DNA from: Marinobacter sp. ANT_B65
GTDB lineage: Bacteria > Pseudomonadota > Gammaproteobacteria > Pseudomonadales > Oleiphilaceae
Assembly (NCBI RefSeq): GCF_002407605.1
Contig: NZ_NXGV01000002.1
Location: 1-64,000, forward strand
DNA length: 64,000 nucleotides
Direction: 5' to 3'
Shown here: piece after piece, positions 17,156-25,521 of the stretch
How positions within the stretch are numbered: the first letter of the stretch is position 1
Layout: each line of letters opens with the position of its first letter
Translations under genes and position numbers: made by a program
Notes under the pieces: generated by a model
Told to the model about the DNA's origin: nothing
Databases searched by the model: none
Seen by the model: the letters and a program-made list of their open reading frames with translations, nothing else

Positions 17156-17988
17156 GCATCCACCGTCCTGTCATGTTCGAAGCCTTTGGTCACTGGCCGT
17201 GGCACTGCACCGGCGACATCCCTTTCGTTACAGCCAACCGCGATGATTCCAGCCAAAGGACTGACTGCATCCAGCAGCAGCAATGCCCCCGGCTGATGCC
17301 AGTCGCCTATCCGGTATCCATCCAGAAGCCAGTACAACCCCCAAAGGCCACCCAGAACACCTGGGGCGTCCAGCACCAGCTCCGGGAACTCCCAGCGCAA
17401 TGCCGGCCGGTTCCAACGTGAAAGACAGGCCAGAAACGGCATGATTCGCTCAAAACCACAACCCTGTGGGGTGCCCGGGCATACCAGGACTTCTATTTCC
17501 GGCACTGCAGACTGTGCGTTATTCAGCAGAGCCGCCAAGTCGTTGTTGCCCTCCAGCCTGCCATCCAGGGCACTGAAATGGATACAGGGCCCGGCCCCAG
17601 GGTTCAGACCCATTGCAAGGACCTGAAGCTCTGGCTGAAGGTCAGCCGCCAGTATCTGCGCAGCAACCCCCGCTCGGTCCACTGCCCGAACTGCCAGCGC
17701 CAGCCCTGCGCGCCCAAAGCCGATCTCCACAGGCTGGCCGGTAAATGCCGCAAGCCACTGCTCTCTATGCTGGTGTTCTGCGGCCGGGAGTATTATCCAC
17801 ACAGGGCAATTCGGGGCTAAATATGGGCGAATCCGCTCAGGCGTTAACAGCCCGTCATGTGCCTCCCCCGGCTCGGAACAAACCGCCGGAACAAACCCGC
17901 TCAGGAACCAGTCATCCAGACCTCTACCGGCGATTTCGCCAACCAGGGTACTGACCTGCCAGCCTTTGGGACGTTCATTCGCTGCCAT
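17152..17988 (-). CDS. vgrG-operon protein, possibly thiolase/ketosynthase-like fold
   Basis: 278 residues from the ATG at 17988, which overlaps the upstream stop codon (TGATG), giving translational coupling; a longer in-frame start would overlap it by 64 nt. The C-terminal half (ALRWEFPELVLDAPGVLGGLWGLYWLLDGYRIGDWHQPGALLLLDAVSPLAGIIAVGC) resembles the closing part of thiolase/ketosynthase folds, with a Gly-rich helix, but no complete Cys-His-His triad is evident. I recall HEAT plus thiolase-like proteins encoded between vgrG and effector genes in some Pseudomonas T6SS loci, where they may help load cargo. An adaptor or chaperone role for the lysozyme effector is therefore plausible. This is a weak family call. 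Confidence 0.6.
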   Translation of the reverse strand: MAANERPKGWQVSTLVGEIAGRGLDDWFLSGFVPAVCSEPGEAHDGLLTPERIRPYLAPNCPVWIILPAAEHQHREQWLAAFTGQPVEIGFGRAGLALAVRAVDRAGVAAQILAADLQPELQVLAMGLNPGAGPCIHFSALDGRLEGNNDLAALLNNAQSAVPEIEVLVCPGTPQGCGFERIMPFLACLSRWNRPALRWEFPELVLDAPGVLGGLWGLYWLLDGYRIGDWHQPGALLLLDAVSPLAGIIAVGCNERDVAGAVPRPVTKGFEHDRTVDA

Positions 17989-18806
17989 CACCAGCAGCCT
18001 CCAAACAGCGACCAGGGAGCACCCTGCACACGCAACCAGTTCACCCACCATTGACGGTACCGCTCGCCAAGGTCCTGGCCTGGTGCTTTTCTTCGCCGCA
18101 GGGCTTCGTTCGCTACTTCTCCCTGTTCGTCTCCATGAGCTGCCACCTCTACGAGCAACGGCATAAAACGATCACTTCCCGAAATGCCCATGGCGTCGAT
18201 CACCGAGGCATCACTCACTTGCCCGGCAAGCCAATTAATCATAGCCGGCTGCAGTTGTTCCGGCGCAGCCAACAGCAACGGAAAAAACCACTCTCGCCAG
18301 AATGGCTGCCCGGTATGCCACAGCTCTGGCATCAAGCTCTTAACAGAGGGCTCGCTCATCAGTATCACGCCAGCCTGCATGCCTACACAGGCTTGCCAAC
18401 AGGCACCTACTCTCGCTTCCTGCCCTCGCCGGATGGCAGCCATAGCTGCCCATAACTGTTGCTGTGGAGATTCCGGCCATACTTCAGGGAGCCCTGCACC
18501 AGAGTTGCACGCCAGCATTTGCCAGTGGCTTCCCGTGTCGTATTCATTCGCCGTCTCCCACTCCGCCCATTCTAGACCCTCGTCAGCCGAGCCGGCACGC
18601 AGCCGCATAATCAACTCCAGCCTCAGTGCCCCCGACCAGAAAGCCGGAGCATCACCCTGGGCCGTTCGCCAACTCTCCCCTGCCAATTCCTGAGGATGGT
18701 GCTCACACCAAAGCACCAGGCGCCTATCAAGTTGCCGCAACAGCACCAGGGGCGACTCCGGATTATCCAGCAGCGCTTTCCGCTGCTTAAGCAGGCTTTC
18801 AAGCAT
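17988..18806 (-). CDS. HEAT-repeat-like protein of the vgrG operon
   Basis: 272 residues, almost all helical, rich in Trp and Leu. The C-terminal third (INWLAGQVSDASVIDAMGISGSDRFMPLLVEVAAHGDEQGEVANEALRRRKA) has the rhythm of HEAT/PBS-lyase repeats. There is no signal peptide or membrane segment. It starts 30 nt after the vgrG stop and is coupled to the next gene by TGATG. In related T6SS operons such proteins sit between vgrG and an effector; a cargo-recruiting scaffold is the simplest guess. The family is not firmly recognised. Confidence 0.62.
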   Translation of the reverse strand: MLESLLKQRKALLDNPESPLVLLRQLDRRLVLWCEHHPQELAGESWRTAQGDAPAFWSGALRLELIMRLRAGSADEGLEWAEWETANEYDTGSHWQMLACNSGAGLPEVWPESPQQQLWAAMAAIRRGQEARVGACWQACVGMQAGVILMSEPSVKSLMPELWHTGQPFWREWFFPLLLAAPEQLQPAMINWLAGQVSDASVIDAMGISGSDRFMPLLVEVAAHGDEQGEVANEALRRRKAPGQDLGERYRQWWVNWLRVQGAPWSLFGGCW

Positions 18807-18836
18807 CTACAGATACTCCAGCGCAAGGCCCGTGGA

Positions 18837-20732
18837 TTAGTTAAGGCTTATCTTCGCGGCTTTCATATCAATAGTGACACCTTCTACGCTGATGCTGGTC
18901 CCCTTGATGGATATTGCGCCAGAGGCCTCCATCGTCAGGCTTGCCGCACCCGTTTTCAGGGTAATACTCTGGCCGGCATCAATCGTTATGGTTTTCCCCG
19001 CAGTGGTAGCCTGAGCACCTGTGATATCCACCGTCTGGTTGTTTTTGACCGCCAGGGTGTCGTTGTTTCCAACCGTCGTGGTCCGGTCATTTTTGATGTC
19101 ATCCGTCTGGTCGTTCTTGACGATCAGCGTGTCATCATTACCGATTGTTGTGGTGCGGTCGTTCTCAACCTCATCCGTCTGGTCGTGTTCAACCGTCAAC
19201 GTGTGATCTTTTTCGGCGTGCATCAGCAAGAGTTCTTTGCCGATGGTGTCGTCGAAACTGATTTCGTTGTAGTTGGCACCGCTGCCTTTGGTGGTAGACC
19301 GGCTTTTAAGGCCTGAAATATTCTTTTTGGATAAGGGTTCATACGGCATTTTGTTTTTGCCGTTATAAACAGAGCCGGTAATCAGCGGCAGGTCCGGATC
19401 ACCACTGAGGAACTCAACGAGCACCTCCTGGCCTTCCCGGGGGATAAACTGTGCACCCCAATTCTCGCCTGCCCAGGATTGAGCCACTCGAATCCAGCAG
19501 GAACTTTTCTGATCGTACTGGCCCTCGCGATCCCAATGAAACTGGACTTTGATGCGGCCGTGTTCATCCACGTAGATTTCTTCACCTGGGGCACAGGTAA
19601 CGGTTGCCGTTTGCAAGCCGGGAACCATTGGCTTAGGCAGTTTTCGGGGCACATAAGGTGCTTTTGTTGGTATGCACCGGAAGCTATTGGTGTAAAAAAA
19701 GTTGCCCATAGAGGGCTGATTGTCCGCGTTCAGCGGCACCGAAGCTTCAATCGCCACTTCTGTGATCACAAATTCATTGTGCGGCGGAATCTCGTCTTCA
19801 TGCTCTTTAAAGGAGAATGTCAGGCCAACCCCAAAAGAGCGATAATCGGATACAGCCCGATAACTCTCGGATTCCTGAGCAATGCCTTTCAGGTGCAGGG
19901 CGGCAAGGTTGGCGCCATCCTTGATAGGTCGATCTTCACCGAAATATCCAAACAACTCACGGGAGCCAAATGGTCCCCCGGGTACCTGTTCACTACTGGT
20001 AGCCTTGACCTTCTGTTTGGGGGTTTCGAAATCGAAACCATGCTCGATGATGGAATTTGCTGTCGCCTTAAAACCGGCGTACCAGCTGGAAATATGCGCC
20101 ACACCCGTTGGTCTGGAACAGAATACGACAGAACCCTCAACAGCCTTTGACCAGGCCTTTTCATGATCAGTAATGACCATAGTGTGAGAGCCACTGGAAT
20201 GCTCAAAATGGAAGCACAGACCTTCGTGAGCCAGTAACCGGCAAACAAAGTCCCAGTCGGTTTCATTGTACTGAACGCAATAACGGTAGGTATAAAGCCC
20301 TTTTTTCAGCTTCCAGCTGAATGCGACCCCATGCTCCCCGAGGATTGTCTCAACAATTTTCTTAACGGTTTTATCCTGGAAGATCCGGCAGTTGGTGCGA
20401 TTGGCTGCAGACCAGGCCTTAGGTACGATAATGGCTTCGTAACGCTGACCATCACTGTTGTGCAGAGGCTTCCCCAGCTCCCACATACTGAGAAAGTGAC
20501 CATGGAAGTGCTTTTCACCACCGCCATCTTTTGACCCGACCTTCAGGGTGACTGTTACCCCCTCGCCAATATGCTTCTTCATATCAGCAATCCGTTGATT
20601 AGCGGTGAACCCGACCCGCACCTCAAACAGGCGTGACATGCCTTCGCGCACTTTCAGCCGCTCCAATACCAGAGCGTCTTTACCGAGAGAGCTGTGAATC
20701 TGAAGAAAATGATGCTGCTTTTCCTTGCCCAT
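18837..20732 (-). CDS. vgrG: T6SS spike protein VgrG
   Basis: 631 residues from the ATG at 20732 (a TTG-initiated 11-codon extension is less likely). The trimeric spike combines gp27-like (residues ~10-380) and gp5-like (~390-490) parts. Landmarks are YCVQYNETDWDFVCRLLAHEGLCFHF, the OB-fold stretch EIYVDEHGRIKVQFHWDREGQ, and the needle signature GEEN/AGENWGAQFIPREGQEVLVEFLSGDPD. From ~510 a repetitive segment (ENDRTTTIGNDDTLIVKNDQTDDIKNDRTTTVGNNDTLAV, in 8-10 residue units) continues the beta-helix, ending in TGAASLTMEASGAISIKG. There is no C-terminal effector domain. It lies directly after hcp and heads the effector module downstream. Confidence 0.96.
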   Translation of the reverse strand: MGKEKQHHFLQIHSSLGKDALVLERLKVREGMSRLFEVRVGFTANQRIADMKKHIGEGVTVTLKVGSKDGGGEKHFHGHFLSMWELGKPLHNSDGQRYEAIIVPKAWSAANRTNCRIFQDKTVKKIVETILGEHGVAFSWKLKKGLYTYRYCVQYNETDWDFVCRLLAHEGLCFHFEHSSGSHTMVITDHEKAWSKAVEGSVVFCSRPTGVAHISSWYAGFKATANSIIEHGFDFETPKQKVKATSSEQVPGGPFGSRELFGYFGEDRPIKDGANLAALHLKGIAQESESYRAVSDYRSFGVGLTFSFKEHEDEIPPHNEFVITEVAIEASVPLNADNQPSMGNFFYTNSFRCIPTKAPYVPRKLPKPMVPGLQTATVTCAPGEEIYVDEHGRIKVQFHWDREGQYDQKSSCWIRVAQSWAGENWGAQFIPREGQEVLVEFLSGDPDLPLITGSVYNGKNKMPYEPLSKKNISGLKSRSTTKGSGANYNEISFDDTIGKELLLMHAEKDHTLTVEHDQTDEVENDRTTTIGNDDTLIVKNDQTDDIKNDRTTTVGNNDTLAVKNNQTVDITGAQATTAGKTITIDAGQSITLKTGAASLTMEASGAISIKGTSISVEGVTIDMKAAKISLN

Positions 20733-20816
20733 GAATCGCCGCGCCTTCCTGGTTTCGGTGAACAAAAAGAGCAGAGGAAACCCAAAGGGCTTCCTCTGTT
20801 AGTCCTGAGCCTGTTA

Positions 20817-21296
20817 TCAGAACTGCTGACCTTTAACACCGCTGTAGCCGTATACTTTCGGCCCAGTGATGCTGTTTTTGTCATCAGTCGGAGTAACAGT
20901 CATCATCATTTCGGTGTAGGAAACAGTGATGGACTCAACCGGACGATCACCGGAAACAGAGACAGAGTAGTTGGAGATCATGGCGTCGGTCAGTTCGATC
21001 TTCATGATTTCTTCAACTGCGTCACCCTGCTTGGTCACGTAGAAGGTCGCTTTTTTACCTTTACCAACTGTAGCTTCCTTGAACAGATCCGTAGAAGCAT
21101 TGTCCTGCAGCTTAGTGAATGTAATATCGCCAAGGCGGGTCGCAGAAGCTTCACGGTCCATAGCGGTACCGGTGTAAGAAGAAATCTCCCGGTGAATGTT
21201 AAAGTCCATGGTCAGAACAGTGATCATATCCTTGAACTGTTCTGCAGTGGTTTCACCCTTAATACCTTCGTAATCCAGGTAGGTATTCGCTTGCAT
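20817..21296 (-). CDS. hcp: T6SS inner-tube protein Hcp
   Basis: 159 residues with Hcp-family features: MQANTYLDYEGIKGETT, DITFTKLQDNASTDLFKEATVGK, KIELTDAMISNYSVSVSG, VESITVSYTEMMMTVTP. Hexameric rings stack to form the tube pushed out by the sheath. The ATG at 21296 has a strong AAGGAGAT site. A 156-nt gap separates it from the lipoprotein gene, room for its own promoter and a structured leader, consistent with Hcp being needed in far larger amounts than other components. vgrG follows about 85 nt downstream. Confidence 0.97.
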   Translation of the reverse strand: MQANTYLDYEGIKGETTAEQFKDMITVLTMDFNIHREISSYTGTAMDREASATRLGDITFTKLQDNASTDLFKEATVGKGKKATFYVTKQGDAVEEIMKIELTDAMISNYSVSVSGDRPVESITVSYTEMMMTVTPTDDKNSITGPKVYGYSGVKGQQF

Positions 21297-21317
21297 GTGT
21301 ATCTCCTTGCTTTTTAA

Positions 21318-21365
21318 GTTACGTCCTGTAACGAGGACATGGTTACCCTGATTCTGACACAGGGT
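21318..21365 (-). promoter_or_regulatory. hcp leader with competing hairpins
   Basis: In the minus-strand RNA, AUGUCCU pairs with AGGACGU (7 bp, loop CGUUAC). The overlapping GUUAC can instead pair with GUAAC (5 bp, loop AGGAC), so the two stems exclude one another. A third stem, ACCCTG/CAGGGT, lies just 5' (21345-21365). The ribosome site AAGGAGAT follows about 12 nt after the second stem. These are short stems and may be chance. Confidence 0.3.
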
Positions 21366-21452
21366 CAGAACCTCGGATTCTTGGGTTTGTGTCCAGCTTT
21401 TAGATAGCGATACAAAGAGAGAAGACCAGAGGCATACTGCCTGGCCCTGATG

Positions 21453-21944
21453 CTATGCACGTCGTTTCGGGCACACGGCTGCGCCCGTAAATTCCGACGG
21501 TAAATTGAGGTAATCAACTGAAACATACCCCAGCTTCCAGCTTCCCTGCTCTCTTCCAAACTCCATCTTTATAACAGCTGGTCGATCAAATCGATCAAAT
21601 CCATTAAGCGTTAAGCAACCGAAGTTACCGTCCCGCAATTCAAAATGTTCCTTTTTCTTAACCAAAATACCAGGCAAATCCGCCAGGATCGGGAAATAAT
21701 CAGGAAATTCCGAGAACCTTTCTATACCCCGAGTACCCATGGACTGGGTTATCAGATTATTCAATATATAAGCATAATCCCGAGCCTCAATTCTATATGT
21801 ATATTCAATGTACGTATCATATAGAGTGACCGGCTTACTATGGGATGCACATCCACTTAAAAATAGTAACAGGAGTAGCGAAATTTTAAACGGTGCAGCT
21901 AACAAAAATCGAAATTCTTTTTGACACAACACCGTTATTTTCAT
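21453..21944 (-). CDS. T6SS-locus lipoprotein of unknown function
   Basis: 163 residues from the ATG at 21944, preceded by AGGGGAAG. There is a signal peptide of type II, with a hydrophobic core (LLLLLFLSGC) and the lipobox Cys at about residue 32, followed by ASHSKPVT. The mature part is a small alpha/beta domain with a Cys pair (FGCLTL, AAVCPK). I do not recognise it. It lies between clpV and hcp, where many T6SS clusters carry variable accessory genes, and 21 nt after clpV, so it is probably co-transcribed. It has no similarity to TssJ. Confidence 0.75.
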   Translation of the reverse strand: MKITVLCQKEFRFLLAAPFKISLLLLLFLSGCASHSKPVTLYDTYIEYTYRIEARDYAYILNNLITQSMGTRGIERFSEFPDYFPILADLPGILVKKKEHFELRDGNFGCLTLNGFDRFDRPAVIKMEFGREQGSWKLGYVSVDYLNLPSEFTGAAVCPKRRA

Positions 21945-21965
21945 GATGCTTCCCCTGCCCACTCG

Positions 21966-24551
21966 TCAACTACCGATATTGAACTGGTTATCATCAAACG
22001 TTATTCGCAGCTCTTTCAGCGGTTTGTCATTTGCTATCGCATTAAGCAGCACATCTGAAAGCCTTGTCAGTATCTCACGTTGAATAACCTGCTGAATATT
22101 TCGGGCGCCGGTACTCGCCTGGTGGCCGCTACCTGCAATGCGCTCTATAACTCCGTCGCTATATTCAAGCGTAATACCATGCTGTGTCTGAACCCGCTTG
22201 CACACTCTCTCCAGCTGCATTCGAGTAATTGTCCGCAACTGCTCGTCTCCCAGAGGCCGATAAGGCAATACCACCGTTCGCCCCAAAAAGGCGGGCTTGA
22301 AGATAGCCAGCAGGTCGTTCCATATAGCATCCTTTAATGCTTCAGGCTCTGGCGCAGTCAGCTCATCCACATATAGATCAGAAATATGTTCCGAGGCTGC
22401 GTTTGATGTCATCAGCATCACTGTATTCCGGAAATCGACATCACGCCCTTCACCATCTCGCAAAGAACCCTTATCAAACACCTGATAAAAAATGTCCTGA
22501 ACGCCAGGGTGAGCCTTTTCCATCTCATCAAGCAAGATCACGCTATAGGGTTTGCGGCGGACGGCTTCAGTCAGCACACCACCTTCGCCATACCCAACGT
22601 AGCCTGGTGGCGAGCCAACCAGCTGGGACACTTTATGTTCTTCCTTGAACTCCGACATATTGATAACAGTCATGTTGGATTCACTACCATAGACCTGTTC
22701 AGCCAATGCCATGGCGGTCTCGGTTTTACCCACACCGCTGGGGCCAACCAGCAGAAATACGCCCAAGGGCTTCTTCTCATCAGCCAGCTCGGCCCGGGCA
22801 ACCTGAATGGTGCGTGCTATGTCATCCAAAGCATGGTCCTGGCCCGTGACTCTGGTTTTGAGGGTCGAAGCCAGATTCAATATCCCTGCAACCTCATCGG
22901 ACTGCATCCGGCCAAAGGGGATACCAGTCCAGTCAGACAGCACCTCAGATACCAGTTGCGTATCCACCTGCCAATGCACCATGACTTGCTCGCGCTCACC
23001 AAGGCTGTCCCGTATTTCATTCAAGCGCTGCTTGCCCTCATGGGTTTCGTCTTCCAGTAAAGCCTTGCTGATTGCAGCGGCCTCCTGAACAAGGGCCTTT
23101 TCGTCTGCCCACTCACCCTCCAGCTGAGCCAGAGATTCACCGGCTACATGGAGGCGGGTTTGCAGTGTATCTTGCCGTTCGCCATGATCAACGCCTAGCC
23201 GGGATTCGCGGGACAACAGCGCCAACTCCTGCTCCAGCCCCGTTACCTCTGCCCTTGCCCGTTCCACAGAAGCCGGCACACTCGCCTGACTCATTGCCAC
23301 CCGGGCGCACGCGGTGTCGAGCAAGGCTACCGCTTTATCCGGTAGTTGGCGGCTCGCCAGAAACCGGGTTGTAAGCACTACCGCTGTTTTCAACGCGTCA
23401 TCTGCAATCGCCACCCCATGGTGCGCTTCAAGCGTTGGTACCAGCCCACGAAGGATCTGAATAGCCGTTGCCTCATCAGGCTCATCCACCTTCACGACCT
23501 GGAAGCGGCGGGTAAGCGCCGCATCCTTTTCAAAAAACTTTCGATACTCAGCCCAGGTTGTAGCGGCAATGGTGCGCAATTCTCCGCGTGCCAGTGCTGG
23601 CTTGAGCAGATTGGCAGCATCATTCTGTCCGGCCTGGCCACCTGCGCCCACCATGTTATGAGCTTCATCAATGAACAGAATGATCGGTTGCTCGGAACTT
23701 TTAACTTCTTCGATAACGCCCTTCAGGCGATTTTCGAACTCCCCCTTTACGCCTGCGCCAGCCTGCAATAAAGCAAGGTCCAGGGTTAAGAGGCGTGCCG
23801 GCTTCAGCACATCCGGTACATTACCTTCGGCAATCCGCCGTGCCAGCCCCTCAACAACCGCGGTCTTGCCGACTCCGGCCTCACCCGTAAGTATCGGGTT
23901 GTTCTGACGCCGACGAGTCAGAATATCAATCACCTGGCGGATTTCATCGTCCCGGCCAATGACCGGATCCAGCTCCCCTGCGTTTGCCTGAGCTGTAAGG
24001 TCGATGGTGTATTTGGCAAGATGCTGTTCTTTCCCGGCCCGCGCTTTGGCCGGCTGCGGCGAAGTAGCTACCTCCTGCGCAAGCGTTGCGCGAATACCTG
24101 GCCATTCGGCAAGCAAACGCGCAGGATCGATCCCGTTAAGTTCACTTGCGTGCCGTGTTACCAAAGCCGCCATGGAAGAATCGCTCAACATGCTGTACAG
24201 CATAGTGGCACCGCGCATCTCGGGTTCATCGAACTCGATCGAAGTGTCTAGCCAGCACTGACGGAACAGGTCTACTAGTCTGGGGGCGAGGCTGGGTGTT
24301 GCACCACTGCCAGTCCTGAAAGTCTCCAGCCCACTATCAAGCTGAGCGTCCAGACGCGCGGTGTCCAGGTTGAAGTACCGCAGTACGCCTGTAAGATCCG
24401 GGTCTTCATTGCGGATCATGCTCTTAAGCAGATGCTCGGGTTCAACCGTATGGTGTGTCCGCTGGAAGCAAAGACCTACGGCCGTTTCCAGAGATTCCTT
24501 TCCCGCGTCATTGAGTTTCTCGACTAGGGATTTGAGTGTCATTGCAGACAT
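21966..24551 (-). CDS. clpV: T6SS sheath-disassembly ATPase ClpV (TssH)
   Basis: 861 residues. The Clp-N domain (~1-150, [23 protein letters not shown]...[10 protein letters not shown]) recognises the contracted TssC sheath. The first AAA+ domain has Walker A GEAGVGKT (~216) and LFIDEAHN; the coiled middle region is ~400-530; the second AAA+ domain has GPSGVGKT (~603), [11 protein letters not shown] and [12 protein letters not shown]. The order and length fit ClpB-type ClpV with the VipB-specific N-terminus. The start is 5 nt after tssG. It recycles contracted sheaths in the cytoplasm. Confidence 0.97.
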   Translation of the reverse strand: MSAMTLKSLVEKLNDAGKESLETAVGLCFQRTHHTVEPEHLLKSMIRNEDPDLTGVLRYFNLDTARLDAQLDSGLETFRTGSGATPSLAPRLVDLFRQCWLDTSIEFDEPEMRGATMLYSMLSDSSMAALVTRHASELNGIDPARLLAEWPGIRATLAQEVATSPQPAKARAGKEQHLAKYTIDLTAQANAGELDPVIGRDDEIRQVIDILTRRRQNNPILTGEAGVGKTAVVEGLARRIAEGNVPDVLKPARLLTLDLALLQAGAGVKGEFENRLKGVIEEVKSSEQPIILFIDEAHNMVGAGGQAGQNDAANLLKPALARGELRTIAATTWAEYRKFFEKDAALTRRFQVVKVDEPDEATAIQILRGLVPTLEAHHGVAIADDALKTAVVLTTRFLASRQLPDKAVALLDTACARVAMSQASVPASVERARAEVTGLEQELALLSRESRLGVDHGERQDTLQTRLHVAGESLAQLEGEWADEKALVQEAAAISKALLEDETHEGKQRLNEIRDSLGEREQVMVHWQVDTQLVSEVLSDWTGIPFGRMQSDEVAGILNLASTLKTRVTGQDHALDDIARTIQVARAELADEKKPLGVFLLVGPSGVGKTETAMALAEQVYGSESNMTVINMSEFKEEHKVSQLVGSPPGYVGYGEGGVLTEAVRRKPYSVILLDEMEKAHPGVQDIFYQVFDKGSLRDGEGRDVDFRNTVMLMTSNAASEHISDLYVDELTAPEPEALKDAIWNDLLAIFKPAFLGRTVVLPYRPLGDEQLRTITRMQLERVCKRVQTQHGITLEYSDGVIERIAGSGHQASTGARNIQQVIQREILTRLSDVLLNAIANDKPLKELRITFDDNQFNIGS

Positions 24552-24555
24552 GAAT

Positions 24556-25521
24556 TCAGTCCTTTCCTTGGCTTGGTTTGAAACTGACCTCGACCACTTT
24601 CACTGACTCGGGCCGGGCTCCAATAAAACTATCAGCACCAAGCCGACCGTGACGCCCCAGCACAGTGTGGGTCAGGTGAGCAGCGCGGGCTGACAAACGA
24701 TAACGAACACGCATCTGGCCACTGACCAGTTGTTGAGCTACCTGTGATACGGTCTTGCTATATACGCCGCCGGGGAGAACAGAGACAAGCTGCTCCCGGG
24801 ACTTCGGGCTAAAAACGACATCCAGCCCTTTATCTGCCATCCATACCCGGCTCCCCAGCACAGCACAGCCGAGCGTGGCATGCTGGCCCTCAGGCTGCTT
24901 CATGCCAGGGAGGACAGATTGATCCTCCCTGGCCAGAGGAGCCCACTCCCCCCTTAGCGTACGCACTTCCACACTCATACCGACTATGTCTTCCAGAACG
25001 GAGCGCAACGTACTGGCAGAGCGTGCGCGGCGCGCGAATGCTGCGCCGTAGTACAATTGCCAGTTCTGTTCGCAACCGGTCAGGGATTGCAGAATTCGTG
25101 AGAAAATATCGGGTTCAGGCCGCTCCTGGTGCACCGATGGCTGTGTTTTCTCCCAGCTTCGATAAAACAGTGAAATCAGTCGGTGATTAAACAGATCGAG
25201 AAAGTCCCGGGTAGCAGGAGATCTCTCTCTCACCTGCTCAAGCACCCGCTCTGTAAAACAAGCAGGCAATGCACCCCGAGCTCCCGTCAGACCCATGAGA
25301 TCTGTCATCATTTCATGCAGAACGGTGCCATCGTCCTCCCGGCTGGTTTCGACACGGACAAGATCCTGCCCTGCAAACCCAAGGTTCTGACTGGAGCGGA
25401 AACGGACCACCTCCTTGTTTGGCCACCCATCATGACCAACTCGATGGTAGCCAGACTGGTTGTTGATTAACTGGCGCTCCGCTTTCCAGACGGCCTTGAA
25501 CAACGTGGTGGAAGTTGCCAT
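24556..25521 (-). CDS. tssG: T6SS baseplate protein TssG
   Basis: 321 residues from the ATG at 25521, which overlaps the tssF stop (TAATG). Family features: an N-terminal helix, then VRFRSSQNLGFAGQDL, MGLTGARGALPACFTE, FLDLFNHRLISLFYRSWEK, a middle LTGCEQNWQLYYGAAFARRARSASTLRSVLED, and the conserved end ARAAHLTHTVLGRHGRLGADSF. TssG pairs with two TssF and TssE in the baseplate wedge. Translational coupling with tssF fits a fixed stoichiometry. Confidence 0.95.
   Translation of the reverse strand: MATSTTLFKAVWKAERQLINNQSGYHRVGHDGWPNKEVVRFRSSQNLGFAGQDLVRVETSREDDGTVLHEMMTDLMGLTGARGALPACFTERVLEQVRERSPATRDFLDLFNHRLISLFYRSWEKTQPSVHQERPEPDIFSRILQSLTGCEQNWQLYYGAAFARRARSASTLRSVLEDIVGMSVEVRTLRGEWAPLAREDQSVLPGMKQPEGQHATLGCAVLGSRVWMADKGLDVVFSPKSREQLVSVLPGGVYSKTVSQVAQQLVSGQMRVRYRLSARAAHLTHTVLGRHGRLGADSFIGARPESVKVVEVSFKPSQGKD

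Noticed and set aside
19021..19206. Repetitive Thr/Asp/Asn DNA in vgrG as a tandem repeat element
   Set aside because: The periodicity is explained by the beta-helical repeat of the VgrG C-terminus.
21366..21452. Sigma-54 promoter for hcp
   Set aside because: No GG-N10-GC pair with acceptable flanks was found in the gap upstream of hcp.
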